A stretch of DNA of 64,000 nucleotides from Saccharibacillus sp. CPCC 101409 (GCF_030518235.1 NZ_JAULSA010000002.1:372001-436000), one strand, 5' to 3'. Positions 18,398 to 27,935 are shown, counted from the stretch's first letter. Notes: generated by a model not told the origin, from the sequence alone. A program made the numbers and translations.

Positions 18398-18850
18398 TTA
18401 CAGCGGCCCGAGTTCTTTCTCCATCCGCACATGCAGGATGCCCGCGTCGTAGAACGGTTCGCCGGGCTTCGTGACATAGCCGAGCCCGGCATAAAAAGCT
18501 TCGGCGTGGCACTGGCTGTCGAGCACGGCACGGCGAAATCCGGCTTCCCGGGCCGCGTCTTCGAGCGCCGCCACGACGACGCGCCCGTAGCCTTTGCCGC
18601 GAAAAGCGGACCGCACGGCGATGCGCTGGAATTTGGCGGCGCCGCCCTGGTAAGGAATCAGCCGTCCGGCGGCGACTTCTTCGCCCGCCTGTTCGATCAG
18701 CACATGACGCGCCCGGGAGCCGATTGCGTCGTAGTCGTCGACCTCCAGCTCTTCGGGAACCTGCTGTTCTTCGATAAAGACTTCCCGCCGCACGGCCAGG
18801 CCGCGCCGCAGCTGCTCTTCGTTCTCCACTCTCGTGACTTTCGTTTGCAT
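18398..18850 (-). CDS. GNAT-family N-acetyltransferase
   Basis: A 150-residue single-domain acetyltransferase. The acetyl-CoA pyrophosphate loop is RSAFRGKGYGR. The N-terminal RREVFIEEQQVPEELEVD and the late HAEAFYAGLGYV match the ElaA/YjcF-like branch of GNAT. The acceptor substrate is unknown. The gene converges on the phosphodiesterase gene with only 9 bases between stops and no clear terminator. Confidence 0.9.
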   Translation of the reverse strand: MQTKVTRVENEEQLRRGLAVRREVFIEEQQVPEELEVDDYDAIGSRARHVLIEQAGEEVAAGRLIPYQGGAAKFQRIAVRSAFRGKGYGRVVVAALEDAAREAGFRRAVLDSQCHAEAFYAGLGYVTKPGEPFYDAGILHVRMEKELGPL

Positions 18851-18968
18851 GACGCAGGAAGCCTCCTTTTTGCGTTTCGTTCCGTTCTCCGACTTTCGAT
18901 TCGAACCATCATTATATCGAAGCGGCAGGCAAAAATCTACGGGAAACCGATTCCGCGCTTCCTCATTC

Positions 18969-18992
18969 GGTTAAAATCGTATTGAAGGGTCA
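18969..18992 (+). promoter_or_regulatory. Possible sigma-B-type promoter of the stress-protein gene
   Basis: GGTTAA (18969-18974), a 12-base spacer and GGGTCA (18987-18992) resemble the Bacillales sigma-B pattern GTTT/GGGTAT. It lies just before a gene of the general stress family, which strengthens an otherwise weak match. Confidence 0.35.
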
Positions 18993-19014
18993 AAAGGAAA
19001 GAGGAGGAGCCATC

Positions 19015-19506
19015 ATGACAAACCGAACGATCGTAGGCGTATTTCCGACCGAGCAGGCGGCACTGGACGCCATTCACCAATTGAAAGCGAAAGGCGTGGG
19101 CAGCGACCAGATTACGGTAATCGGGCGCGACCCGCATCATATCGAGGAAATCAGCCAGGACACCAATTTGAAGTCCGCGGAAGCCAACACGCAGCCCGAA
19201 GAATCCAAAGGGTTCCTGAACAGCATCCGCGACACGTTCAGCGAGTCCGGCGACAGCGAATTCACCAATGTCGGTCCTTATGTGGCGGCGGGACCGCTGG
19301 CGCATAAGTTTATCGGCTCCGATACGTATTCGGGCGGCCACGGCTGGAGAGACGACTTCGCGAATCTGGGATTCAGCGAAGCAGAAGCCGAGAAGTACGA
19401 CAAAGCGGTGCAGGAAGGCAGCCTGCTGCTGCTGCTCGAAGAATCGTCCGGCGAGCTGGGCGAGATCCGCAGCATCCTCGGCACCACGGCGAACACAAGC
19501 GAATAA
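19015..19506 (+). CDS. General stress protein with YflT-like domain
   Basis: A 163-residue soluble acidic protein. The N-terminal 50 residues (RTIVGVFPTEQAALDAIHQLKAKG) match the general stress protein 17M-like or YflT domain, members of which are sigma-B controlled in Bacillus. The C-terminal half contains FSEAEAEKYDKAVQEGSLLLLLE, typical of the family. The molecular role is unknown. The start follows GAGGAGGAG. A sigma-B-like promoter lies just upstream and a terminator follows. Confidence 0.85.
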   Translation: MTNRTIVGVFPTEQAALDAIHQLKAKGVGSDQITVIGRDPHHIEEISQDTNLKSAEANTQPEESKGFLNSIRDTFSESGDSEFTNVGPYVAAGPLAHKFIGSDTYSGGHGWRDDFANLGFSEAEAEKYDKAVQEGSLLLLLEESSGELGEIRSILGTTANTSE

Positions 19507-19547
19507 CCCGCTGCGCGGTTTTGGCGGCGGAATCATGCGGGGCGGAC

Positions 19548-19574
19548 GGCGGACTTTGCCGGTCCGCCTTTTTT
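19548..19574 (+). terminator. Intrinsic terminator after the stress-protein gene
   Basis: GGCGGAC (19548-19554), a 7-base loop, GTCCGCC (19562-19568), then TTTTTT. Confidence 0.85.
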
Positions 19575-19748
19575 GCGTTGAACGGAAACGTCGGGTCGGA
19601 GCTTACTGCTGAATTTCTAACATAAAAAGTAAAAACGCCTAAGGTTAAGCGAGCGGGGTGCCGATATAAAAAATACCCTTATCCGCGCTTTGTCTATAAT
19701 TTACGGGGACTTCTTGCGTATACGTCTATGTTTTTGGAGGCCGCTGAG

Positions 19749-22061
19749 ATGAAACGTATCCAAATTTTTTACGGGGGCTCCCTTCTTTACCTCGCCTTTT
19801 ACCTTATTCTGTTTCGGGTATTCGCAGGGCAAGAAGCGGCGATCGCCCGAATCGGATTTCTGAATATCCTGCCCATTGTGTGCTGTCTGGGGCTGCTTGC
19901 CGGCGTCATTCGCAGATCGGAACCGCGAAGCCGTTTGTTCTGGAGGCTGATCGCGGCCAGCGCGTCCGCTTATTTGCTGTCTCTCCTGCTGCAAATGACG
20001 GATATGTTCCGCGGAAGCGGCTGGCTGTCTTCGTCCAGCCTGTCGGAATTTTTCTGGATGCTCGAAAGCCTGCTTTTGTTTGCCGCGCTGCTGTTTCTGG
20101 TATATCGGCGGCTCAAGAAGCTGCGTCTGGTGCAGGCGATGCTCGACGCTTCGATCTTGATGACGACCGTCGCGGTGCTCAGTTGGAGTCTGCTGATCGA
20201 TCCGCTGCTCCGCCATGCGCCGCAGGAGAACTGGATGCACCTGCTGCTCAGCCTGGCTTATCCGGTTACGGACCTCGGCAATTTGTTTCTGCTCAGCCTG
20301 CTGCTGTTTGCCAATCAGTCGCTTGGAACCGCCAGAGCCGACGTCTGCTTCCTGGTTTCGGTGCTGCTGCTGGCCTTCGGCGATTCCGTCTATTTGTATC
20401 TGGTGATCAACGACGCCTACTCGGCCGCAAGTCCGATCAATATCGTCTGGACGATCTGGATTCTGTGCATGACGGCGGCCGGAGCGGAATCGCTGGAGGG
20501 CGAGCAAACGAAGCGCGGCGCGGCCAAAAGCCGCCGTTTTCCGGGCCGGCGGGGCTGGCTGCCCAGACTGCTGCCCTGCGCGAGCCTCGTGATCCTGTTT
20601 GCGGTCGTCCTGGGCGAATTGTCGGAATTTAACGTGATGGTGCTGGGCAGCGCCGTGGCGGTTCTGCTGATTATCATGCGCCAGGTGCTGATGTTTACGG
20701 AAAACGACAATCTGCTGGGACGGCTGGGGCAGTCGATCGAAGTCAAAGACTACGAAGCCAATCACGATCCGCTGACCGGACTGCCCAACCGCCGCCTGTT
20801 CGATCTGGAGCTTCAATCCGCCGTAGAGCGCGCCGAACAGGAAGGCCGCAATCTGGCGCTGCTGTTTTTCGACCTCGACCGCTTCAAGCACGTCAACGAC
20901 AGTCTGGGCCACACGGTGGGTGACCGGCTGCTGCAAATCGTGGCGGACCGGCTGCGGGAGTACCTGCCGGCTTCCGGGCTGCTGGCCCGTCAGGGCGGGG
21001 ACGAGTTTACCGTGCTGGTCGATCCGCTGAACGGGGAAGTGGAAGCATACCGGGCGATCGCCGCAATCGAGGAAGCGCTGAGAAAGCCGATCGCGATCGG
21101 GCATACCGTGCTGTACGTGTCCGCCGGTATCGGCGCGGCGCTGTACCCGAGAGACGGCGCGACGGCGGGCGAACTGATGCAGAGCGCCGATATGGCGATG
21201 CACGAAGCGAAGAACAACCGCCATCAGAAAAGTCTTTTTTTCGAACCGCGTTTCGCGGAGAAGCTCGGTTACAAAGTCGGCCTGGAAAACGAGATGCGCG
21301 GCGCGATCGAACGCGGCGAATTCTCGGTCTATTACCAGCTGCAAAAAAATATCCAGGACTGCCGGATCGTCGGCGTCGAAGCGCTGCTGCGCTGGCATCA
21401 TCCGGTGCTCGGCAGCATCTCGCCGGTGGAGTTTATTCCGGTGGCCGAGGAAACCGGCATGATCGTCGAGATCGGCGAGTGGGTGATGAAGACAGCCTGC
21501 CTGCAGCAGCTCCGCTGGGAGCGCGAAGGCTACGGATCGCTGCGGATGAGCGTCAATGTCTCGCCGTATCAGTTCCAGGACGAGCTGTTTGTCGAGAAGA
21601 TTATCCGCACACTGCGCGAAACCGGAGTGGACGCGGAGAAGATCACGCTCGAAGTCACCGAATCGCTGGCGATTCGCGATACGGATAAAGTCGTCATGCA
21701 GCTCAAGCTGCTGCGCGAAGCCGGGTTGAAGCTCGCTATCGACGATTTCGGCACCGGCTACGCGTCGCTGAAATACCTGCGCAGCTTCGAACCGCAGCTG
21801 CTGAAGATCGACCGTTTCTTCGTCGAAGGCATCGATACCGAAACGACTCGCGGCGATATGGTGCGGGCGATTATCGCGATCGGCAAAAGCCTGAACATGG
21901 AAGTGCTCGCCGAAGGCGTGGAAACCGAGAACCAGCTGCAGTACCTGCGCGCGGCGGGCTGCGACGAAGTGCAGGGCTACTACATCAACCGCCCGATGCC
22001 GGCGCGCGAAGTGGAACGCCTGCTTGAAGGGAAGCGTCCCCCGATGTCGGGAACGGCTTAG
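19749..22061 (+). CDS. Membrane diguanylate cyclase/phosphodiesterase (GGDEF-EAL)
   Basis: A 770-residue protein. About nine hydrophobic helices fill residues 1-320. The GGDEF domain follows with an intact active site (GGDEF at 416-420), then an EAL domain with E544 in VEALLRW, plus [10 protein letters not shown] and EGVET. Both catalytic centres look complete, so it may both make and break c-di-GMP. The start ATG 19749 has a GGAGG site; an earlier ATG at 19728 does not. The membrane part may sense a small ligand. The gene is monocistronic. Confidence 0.93.
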   Translation: MKRIQIFYGGSLLYLAFYLILFRVFAGQEAAIARIGFLNILPIVCCLGLLAGVIRRSEPRSRLFWRLIAASASAYLLSLLLQMTDMFRGSGWLSSSSLSEFFWMLESLLLFAALLFLVYRRLKKLRLVQAMLDASILMTTVAVLSWSLLIDPLLRHAPQENWMHLLLSLAYPVTDLGNLFLLSLLLFANQSLGTARADVCFLVSVLLLAFGDSVYLYLVINDAYSAASPINIVWTIWILCMTAAGAESLEGEQTKRGAAKSRRFPGRRGWLPRLLPCASLVILFAVVLGELSEFNVMVLGSAVAVLLIIMRQVLMFTENDNLLGRLGQSIEVKDYEANHDPLTGLPNRRLFDLELQSAVERAEQEGRNLALLFFDLDRFKHVNDSLGHTVGDRLLQIVADRLREYLPASGLLARQGGDEFTVLVDPLNGEVEAYRAIAAIEEALRKPIAIGHTVLYVSAGIGAALYPRDGATAGELMQSADMAMHEAKNNRHQKSLFFEPRFAEKLGYKVGLENEMRGAIERGEFSVYYQLQKNIQDCRIVGVEALLRWHHPVLGSISPVEFIPVAEETGMIVEIGEWVMKTACLQQLRWEREGYGSLRMSVNVSPYQFQDELFVEKIIRTLRETGVDAEKITLEVTESLAIRDTDKVVMQLKLLREAGLKLAIDDFGTGYASLKYLRSFEPQLLKIDRFFVEGIDTETTRGDMVRAIIAIGKSLNMEVLAEGVETENQLQYLRAAGCDEVQGYYINRPMPAREVERLLEGKRPPMSGTA

Positions 22062-22096
22062 CAGCATGGGTTCAAATTTCGAAAGAAGAAAAGTGG

Positions 22097-22129
22097 GAGA
22101 GTTCCGGCAAAGTGGGAACTCTCTTTTTT
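22097..22129 (+). terminator. Intrinsic terminator after the GGDEF-EAL gene
   Basis: GAGAGTTCC (22097-22105), a 9-base loop, GGAACTCTC (22115-22123), then six T. Confidence 0.92.
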
Positions 22130-22234
22130 CATGTGCCGGCGGCCGCAAATTTTTCGTTTCGGGAAACTTTGTCCGGGCTGAACGCGTCTTTATGAAAGAG
22201 AAGTTTGCCGCAGGAAACAGGAAGGGGACCGACG

Positions 22235-23398
22235 ATGAAGAATCGACTGTATAAATGGGCGGCCGGGCTGCTGGCGGGCAGCCTGCTGATTACGCCTATC
22301 CCGCACGCGGAAGCATCCGAACCGCCTTCGCTGGTGCTGAACGGCTCGCCGCAGTCCGAAGGCTCGGCCGGGCTCGAAGTACGGGATGGACGCACTTACA
22401 TACCGGCGGAAACCGCGGCGCGGCTGCTCGGGTTCCGCGCGAATTACGATTCCGCTTCGCAAACGCTGACGCTGCTGCGGCCGGATGCCCGGATCGACGT
22501 AAAGCCGGGCGAAGAACGCGCGGAGATCAACGGCCGAATCGTCAAGACCGGCGCGGCTGCGTTTATACGCGGCGGGCGGGCCTATATTCCGCTGAAGCTG
22601 CTGTCGTCCGCGCCGAAGATCCGGATCGGGCGGGAAGCGGGAGCCAATACGGTTACGCTGAGCGACGCCGGCAGATTCCGCATGATCGCGGAGGGGGACC
22701 GGACGGCCTGGGTCTCGTTCGAGAGCGGAGAAGTTTATTCGCTGGAATCGGGTTCTCCCCGGAAGCTGGCGGACGCGGACGTATCGGATCTGGACTGGGG
22801 GACTCTGGATATTCGCCCGCTCGGCGGCAGCGCTTATCTGCTGACGGTGGGACGCGAGTACGGCGCTTCGATGCAGATCGTCAATCATCGCTTTCAATTC
22901 CTGGTCAAGAACGGGACGGTACGGCGGCAGATGCACGAGCGGTATTCCGGCATGTATTCGACTGCGCAGTTCGGACCGCAAACGCTGCCCGCGCAGCGCG
23001 CTTACATGACCGACGGCCAAACGGTGCAGGTCGTCGGCGCGAACGGCGCGCTGGCCGCAACTTACGAGCTGGAAGAGCTGACCGGACAAACCGGACCGTT
23101 TATCGTCGAGTCCGTTACGGCGGATTATTTGCTGGTGAGGGCTTTCGATACGCTCCAGCCGACGCTGATCGACCTCAACGCGCACCGATCCGTTCTCCTT
23201 TACCGCGAACTGCTGGACGCGGCCGAGCAGAAAGAGTGGGACGAGGTATCGACCGATACCGGCGAGCCGCTGCTGCTGCAATCGAGACTGCGCTTCGTGA
23301 AGCAGGAGGGCGGTGAGCTGACCTTTACGTATCGGCGCATCGCGCCGGGCGGCACATTCGGCGGTACAGGCACGGTCGTGTATACGCTGAAGCGATGA
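22235..23398 (+). CDS. Secreted protein with copper amine oxidase-like N-terminal (stalk) domain
   Basis: A 387-residue exported protein. The signal peptide (KWAAGLLAGSLL) is followed by two short repeats of the Cu_amine_oxidN1 type: GRTYIPAETAARLLGFRA and GRAYIPLKLLS. In Paenibacillaceae this module is a common cell-surface stalk domain and does not imply amine oxidase activity. The rest is beta-rich and unassigned. ATG 22235 follows GGAAGGGG. The gene ends before a strong terminator. Confidence 0.8.
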   Translation: MKNRLYKWAAGLLAGSLLITPIPHAEASEPPSLVLNGSPQSEGSAGLEVRDGRTYIPAETAARLLGFRANYDSASQTLTLLRPDARIDVKPGEERAEINGRIVKTGAAAFIRGGRAYIPLKLLSSAPKIRIGREAGANTVTLSDAGRFRMIAEGDRTAWVSFESGEVYSLESGSPRKLADADVSDLDWGTLDIRPLGGSAYLLTVGREYGASMQIVNHRFQFLVKNGTVRRQMHERYSGMYSTAQFGPQTLPAQRAYMTDGQTVQVVGANGALAATYELEELTGQTGPFIVESVTADYLLVRAFDTLQPTLIDLNAHRSVLLYRELLDAAEQKEWDEVSTDTGEPLLLQSRLRFVKQEGGELTFTYRRIAPGGTFGGTGTVVYTLKR

Positions 23399-23477
23399 GA
23401 TTTGGTTTTGGGCAAAGGGAACTTTTGAGCGGGACGAATGAGATAAAGAAAAAAACGATGCGCTGACGGGAATGCCA

Positions 23478-23524
23478 AAGAACCTTCAAAACCACGACGA
23501 AAGTGGTCTCGAAGGTTCTTTTTT
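23478..23524 (+). terminator. Intrinsic terminator after the stalk-domain gene
   Basis: AAGAACCTTC (23478-23487) pairs with GAAGGTTCTT (23511-23520), with an inner ACCAC/GTGGT stem, then a T-run. Confidence 0.9.
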
Positions 23525-23696
23525 ATGGGGTGCTTTTATGAGATTGTTCGTACCGCGATCGAAAATAGCAGAACGAGGACGAAGGCGAGTATGCGAGAAC
23601 AAAAAGAATGGTGAGAGCAGGTCGATTGAACGTCCAAGGAGCCGCCGATCAGGCTGTCGCCTCCGAACAAATATCGATTGGGAAAGAAATGATTGC

Positions 23697-23880
23697 TGCA
23701 AATCCGCATCAATTTGTCCCAGGTACTCGGAAAAGTCAATCATTGATGTCGATCCGCAGCAATTTCATCTCCAATAACCTGAAATCGGGAGAAATCGCTC
23801 TATTGGCAGCGAAATTGCTGCGCATATGCAGGAATGCCCGGTTTTACGGGTCAAAGCACCAAATTTTCTGCGTATTTGCA
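23697..23880 (+). repeat. Degenerate intergenic repeats around ATNCGCAGMAATTT
   Basis: Four imperfect copies of a 15-20 base motif occur in alternating orientation: near 23701, 23751, 23810 (inverted) and 23862 (inverted). The rest of 23525-23880 holds only short unsupported ORFs. I take it as decayed repeat DNA of a type common between Paenibacillaceae genes. Confidence 0.5.
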
Positions 23881-25176
23881 TCAATGGTTATCCGGGGGCT
23901 GCTCTTCGTGCTCTGCGGCGGCAGTCGGGGCCGAGCCGCGCATTCGGGCGAACACGCCCAACAGCGGCAGCAGCAGAACGCCCGACGCCAGCAAAGCGGC
24001 TCTAATCGAGAAGCGGCTGCCGATCCAGCCGACGAACGGGCCGCCGGCCGTTTGCCCGAGCGCGTCGGACTGGCTGACCATCGACAGCACGGTCGCCCGG
24101 CTGCGCTTCTCCAAGTTATGGTTCAGCCACGCCGAGTACACCGGCGCAAAGACCGCCGAGGCGGTGCCGGTCAGCAGCAGCGCGCACAGCGCCCGGCCGA
24201 AGTCCGGCGCAAGCGCGAAGCCGGCAATCGCCGCCGCGCGCAGCGCCGTCAGCAGCAGCAGCGCGGTCGTGACCGCTCGCCGGCTGCCCAGATCGAGCCG
24301 GCGCTCCGCCAGCCGCACGCCGACAAGGCCCAGCAGCGTGATCGACGCCCCGATCACGCCGAACCATGCGGCCGTGCTCAGCCCCGCGTCCGGAAGGCCT
24401 TCGCCGCTCAGCAGCAGCGTCGGCCAGAGCCGGTCGTAGCCTTCCGACGCAGCGCCGCTTAGCAGCGTCACGACGATCAGGCCCAGCAGCAGCGGGCTGC
24501 GGCGCACGAAGCTCGCGCCGCGCATCCAGGTGCCGGCCATCTCGCGCAGCGGATTCGGCCGTTTGTCCGCTTCGTGCTCGGGGCGCGCGAAGCCCGTTTC
24601 GTCCATCCTGCGGATCAGCAGCAGGCCGAGCAGCAGATACATCGCTCCGCCTGCCAGAAAGGGCAGGTTCGGCGCAAGCTGCGACAAACCTACGCTCAGT
24701 CCGATACCGAGCAGCGAAGCCAGGAGCGAGAAGCGCTGCGAGCGCATCATCACGGAACCGGCCGCTTCTTCGCCGGTCTCGTCGACCAGCCAGGCGGTAT
24801 TTGCGCCGCTGATAAACGTCCAGCCGATGCCGTACAGCATCTGCGAGATCAGCAGCCAGCCGAAAGCCGGCAGCGCCGAGCCGCCGGCGACAAACCAGAC
24901 GACGCACCCTTCGAAGGCGAACGCGCCTCCCATTATCCACATGCCGATAATGACCGACCATTTGCGGCTGTACGTATCGGCAACCACGCCGGTCAAACCT
25001 TCGAACAGCAGAACGGTAAGCTCCAACACGGTGCCGACCAGCACCAGCTGCAGCGGATTCAAGCCCAGCTGCGCAATATAGTAGATGCTGTACGTCGTGA
25101 AGATGGTGCTGGAAGCCAGCGCCGTTATCGCATTCATAAATAAATAAACTTGTGACGCCCGGTTGTTCTTCGACAA
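23881..25176 (-). CDS. MFS transporter
   Basis: About 431 residues with 12 predicted helices. The A-like motif GVVADTYSRKWSVIIG lies between helices 2 and 3, and the basic cytoplasmic loop is in the middle. The protein resembles bacterial efflux permeases; the substrate is unknown. The TTG at 25176 is preferred as start because AAAGGCGG lies before it and the protein then begins SKNNRASQVYLF; an in-frame GTG at 25206 has no ribosome site. A long, structured upstream region precedes it. Confidence 0.88.
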   Translation of the reverse strand: MSKNNRASQVYLFMNAITALASSTIFTTYSIYYIAQLGLNPLQLVLVGTVLELTVLLFEGLTGVVADTYSRKWSVIIGMWIMGGAFAFEGCVVWFVAGGSALPAFGWLLISQMLYGIGWTFISGANTAWLVDETGEEAAGSVMMRSQRFSLLASLLGIGLSVGLSQLAPNLPFLAGGAMYLLLGLLLIRRMDETGFARPEHEADKRPNPLREMAGTWMRGASFVRRSPLLLGLIVVTLLSGAASEGYDRLWPTLLLSGEGLPDAGLSTAAWFGVIGASITLLGLVGVRLAERRLDLGSRRAVTTALLLLTALRAAAIAGFALAPDFGRALCALLLTGTASAVFAPVYSAWLNHNLEKRSRATVLSMVSQSDALGQTAGGPFVGWIGSRFSIRAALLASGVLLLPLLGVFARMRGSAPTAAAEHEEQPPDNH

Positions 25177-25475
25177 TTCGTTGTCCGCCTTTCGGGCGGG
25201 CCGCACGCTTTGTCCGCAGCCGGATCATGTACAATAAAACGCGAAGCCTACCGTACCGTCCCTGCCGGACCGCGCGCATTTGCGCCGCCGATCGTAATTG
25301 AATATGGGGTGGGATCGAGTTGGGGTCTTCGATGAACTGTTAACAAAACAAACACCTCCGTTTTTGGCCGGTTGTCCGCAAGCTGCGTTCGAAATATAAC
25401 CGGCCGGCACAGGCTGTACCTGTGCTCAATTGGTAACATTATACTCAAAAAGCCTATTAGAAGTACAGATCTATT
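25177..25475 (-). other. Structured leader region upstream of the MFS gene
   Basis: No gene is supported. On the minus strand a TATAAT (25445-25440) lies about 265 bases before the MFS start. Two inverted repeats follow: GCACAGG/CCTGTGC (25407-25425) and GGCCGGTT/AACCGGCC (25366-25405). A GGAGGTG lies near 25356. The arrangement could be an attenuated leader. Confidence 0.35.
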
Positions 25476-25525
25476 CAAAAAGCCGTATTCTCCCGTTCGG
25501 CGAAGCGACGGGAGAATACGGCTTT
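25476..25525 (-). terminator. Strong terminator after the DUF4179 gene
   Basis: An almost perfect 18-bp stem (AAAGCCGTATTCTCCCGT and its complement) around a short loop, followed on the minus strand by TTTTT. Confidence 0.93.
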
Positions 25526-25545
25526 CAAGTTAAAAGACTATCCGC

Positions 25546-27255
25546 TTACTTCCCCGGATACACCTGCACCCGAACTTCCTTGTCCGGCAGATGCTCGATG
25601 TAATAGAAGATTTGCAGCTCGGCGGAATCGCCGGTGAAATTCTTGTACGCGTCCAGGCGTTCGCCGCCTTCGTCCTGCATGCGTTGAATCATCGGGGTAC
25701 CGTATACTTTGCCGCGGCCCGAACCCATGTACGTCTGCGCGATACCGCCGAAATTCGGGTCCGTACTGCTCGTCTGCACATACAGATCGCCGCCCTGTTT
25801 GTAGTACGTCCATTTTACGGGGAATCCGCCGACGTTGGCGACCAGGCTCTGCTTCCGGGCGCCGATATTCGCAAGCCGGACAGGAGCCGGCAGATCGCCT
25901 TCATGCGGGACGACTTCGTGCTTCGCGCTCAGCACGATCGTGGAATCCGGCGACAGCGCCAGATCCGCCGGTCTTTCCAAAACCAGATTGTAGCCGCTTT
26001 CGCCGCGGATTGCCCAGCTGTTAAGCTCTTTGTCGATGCGTTTGCCGTCGACGATCAGCTCATACCGATTGAAGGAAGGAGACGGGCCGTCCGGTTCGCG
26101 GACTTCCAGCCGGATCTGCGTGGGCGTAATCGACAGTTTGCTGAGCTTCAGAGCGTCCTCGCCTTCGCCCAGGGAAACGTTCAGCTTCTGCTCGGACGAA
26201 GCGTGCCGCAGTTCCGACTTGTCGAGGACGAGCGGGAAATTCCAGCTGTCTGCGACCTTGTCCACGGCGCGCTGATAAGCCAGTTTATAGGTCAAGCCGC
26301 CTTGAGCCAGCGCCGAAGTGTCGTAGTACTCCTCGTTGATCTTCGAGCCGTTCTCGCCAGGAGCGCCGTAAGCGCCCGGCTGCGAAGCCGGAATCGGTTT
26401 GCCGTTTGCGTCGTAAACCCGGAGTTGGGTAAATCGGCTTCCAGCCTGCCCGGATGCGTTCGCCGATACCGCCGTGCGGATCATCGTGCTGCCGTCCTCC
26501 CGGACGAACGGTTGAAGCGCCAGACGATCGATACCGTCCTGCCCGATCTCCACCGTCTGCGGCTGCGGATCGGCGGCGTCGAAGTTCAGCTCGCGTTCGG
26601 TTCCTTCGTAGAAGTGAAGTCCTTCCAGATGAAGTTGGACAGATTCCGACGAACCCGACGGCGACCAGTCCGTTTCGAAGTATCCCGCCAGCGTGCCGCC
26701 GCTTTCGTTCAACTGCTGCATTTCGCTGACTTCGTGGCTTTGTCCGCTCGCGTCGTTGATCAAAAGGCGGGAAAAGTCGAAAGACGAGCCTTGTTTGCAG
26801 CCCGGGTCGAGGCTGTACAGAATTACCGTCCGTCCGGCATCGGCAAATGCGGTATGCAGCGTCAGCGTAACGCCGTCATGCGTGACCGACTGTTCGATCG
26901 ATTGGCCGAGACCCTGCGCCAGCGCCGTTTGAATGCCTTCGCGTCCGGCCAAAATATCGCTCCAGTCGTACTGGAAAGCGGCGTAAGCCGGTACGGCGGC
27001 CAGCGCCGCGCCGAGCGCCGTGACCATCGCGACTTTGCGTACCCGCATTCGCGCCGGAGCGCGATTCGCCGATTCCCGGCCGGGAGCTCCGGCCGCGCCG
27101 CCGCGTTCCAGTTCAAGCTTCATTTTCATCCACATCGCGTCGTAATCCGGTTCGGGCGGCGCCGATCCTCCGCCCAGTTTGCCGTGCAGCAGCGCTTCGA
27201 CTGCTTCGGTCTTCCGGTCGCTCGGCTGTTTGCCGTCAATAAATTTGGTATTCAT
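25546..27255 (-). CDS. DUF4179 protein, probable membrane-bound sigma-factor partner
   Basis: A 569-residue protein. Residues 1-60 are cytoplasmic, a single transmembrane helix lies near 72-92 (VAMVTALGAALAAVPAYAAF), and about 475 residues lie outside the membrane. The first extracytoplasmic region matches DUF4179 and the later part looks like DUF5643. Such proteins sit behind ECF sigma genes in Bacillales and are thought to act as anti-sigma or sensor partners. Its start overlaps the 3' end of the sigma gene by 20 bases, so the two are translationally coupled. Confidence 0.82.
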   Translation of the reverse strand: MNTKFIDGKQPSDRKTEAVEALLHGKLGGGSAPPEPDYDAMWMKMKLELERGGAAGAPGRESANRAPARMRVRKVAMVTALGAALAAVPAYAAFQYDWSDILAGREGIQTALAQGLGQSIEQSVTHDGVTLTLHTAFADAGRTVILYSLDPGCKQGSSFDFSRLLINDASGQSHEVSEMQQLNESGGTLAGYFETDWSPSGSSESVQLHLEGLHFYEGTERELNFDAADPQPQTVEIGQDGIDRLALQPFVREDGSTMIRTAVSANASGQAGSRFTQLRVYDANGKPIPASQPGAYGAPGENGSKINEEYYDTSALAQGGLTYKLAYQRAVDKVADSWNFPLVLDKSELRHASSEQKLNVSLGEGEDALKLSKLSITPTQIRLEVREPDGPSPSFNRYELIVDGKRIDKELNSWAIRGESGYNLVLERPADLALSPDSTIVLSAKHEVVPHEGDLPAPVRLANIGARKQSLVANVGGFPVKWTYYKQGGDLYVQTSSTDPNFGGIAQTYMGSGRGKVYGTPMIQRMQDEGGERLDAYKNFTGDSAELQIFYYIEHLPDKEVRVQVYPGK

Positions 27256-27769
27256 AAGCTCCTCCTTTATTCAGTTTAAGCTTCCCCTGTTTTTCCAGCA
27301 TCTGCTTCAGCAGTTTCAAGCCTTTATGCTGCCTCGATTTGACGGTGCCGGCGGGAATTTTGAGGATTTCCGCAATTTCCGCGATGGCGAGATCGTGGAT
27401 ATACCGCAGCGAGATCACCGCGCGGATCTTGATCGGCAGGCGTCCGAGGTAGCCGGCCCATTCTTCGGCGGCTTCCCGGTCTTCGGCCGCGGCGTCGGGC
27501 GTTTGCTCGGGCGCCCGGACCAGCAGCCTGGAATGGGTGGTCAGCTTGGAGCGGAGAGTGGTCCGGCGCTTGAGCAGGTTCAGGCAGCGGTTGACCGCGA
27601 TGCGCAGCAGCCAGGCCTGTACGTTGTCGATATGCTGCCAGCCGCTGCGAAAAGCGGTCATGAACACTTCCTGACAGATGTCTTCCGCGTCCGCGGCTTG
27701 ACCGAGCATATAGTAGCAGGTCCGGTACACGTCCGAGCGGTACGTTTCGAACAGCTCTTTGTTCGTCAC
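27236..27769 (-). CDS. ECF-family RNA polymerase sigma factor
   Basis: A 177-residue sigma-70 factor of the extracytoplasmic function type. Region 2 has DAEDICQEVFMTAF and AWLLRIAVNRCLNLLKRR. Region 4 ends with LAIAEIAEILKIPAGTVKSRQHKGLKLL, the -35 recognition helix-turn-helix. The start is GTG 27769 after GGAGG. The DUF4179 gene follows with a 20-base overlap. The inducing signal is unknown, and no clear autoregulated promoter was found. Confidence 0.94.
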   Translation of the reverse strand: MTNKELFETYRSDVYRTCYYMLGQAADAEDICQEVFMTAFRSGWQHIDNVQAWLLRIAVNRCLNLLKRRTTLRSKLTTHSRLLVRAPEQTPDAAAEDREAAEEWAGYLGRLPIKIRAVISLRYIHDLAIAEIAEILKIPAGTVKSRQHKGLKLLKQMLEKQGKLKLNKGGAYEYQIY

Positions 27770-27887
27770 TTGCGCGCCTCCTTCCGGGTGGATTCATTTA
27801 TCAAATATCAAACAAACGACGGAGGCGTAAGGTTCATTTTTTCTTTGCTGCATTTATTTTATTCCGGGATGTCGGTATCGGCCATAC

Positions 27888-27918
27888 TAAAAAACCGTTA
27901 CGGAATATCCGTAACGGT
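27888..27918 (-). terminator. Terminator after the GH27 gene
   Basis: ACCGTTACGGA and its exact complement (27894-27904 with 27908-27918) around TAT, followed on the minus strand by TTTTTT. Confidence 0.93.
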
Positions 27919-27935
27919 CGACCCTTCGAATCGGC

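Noticed and set aside
19600-19748. Possible c-di-GMP riboswitch before the GGDEF-EAL gene
   Set aside because: The conserved GEMM core bases and paired arms are not present.
19701-22148. Long open frame of 815 codons on the minus strand opposite the GGDEF-EAL gene
   Set aside because: It lacks recognisable domains and is a by-product of high GC third positions; the plus-strand frame has complete GGDEF and EAL motifs.
23486-23743. 85-codon frame on the minus strand in the repeat-rich gap
   Set aside because: No ribosome site, overlaps a terminator and low-complexity repeat DNA.
25248-25355. Possible leader peptide beginning MFVLLTVHRRPQ before the MFS exporter
   Set aside because: The GTG overlaps its own GGAGG site and there is no sign of stalling motifs; kept only as part of the leader description.
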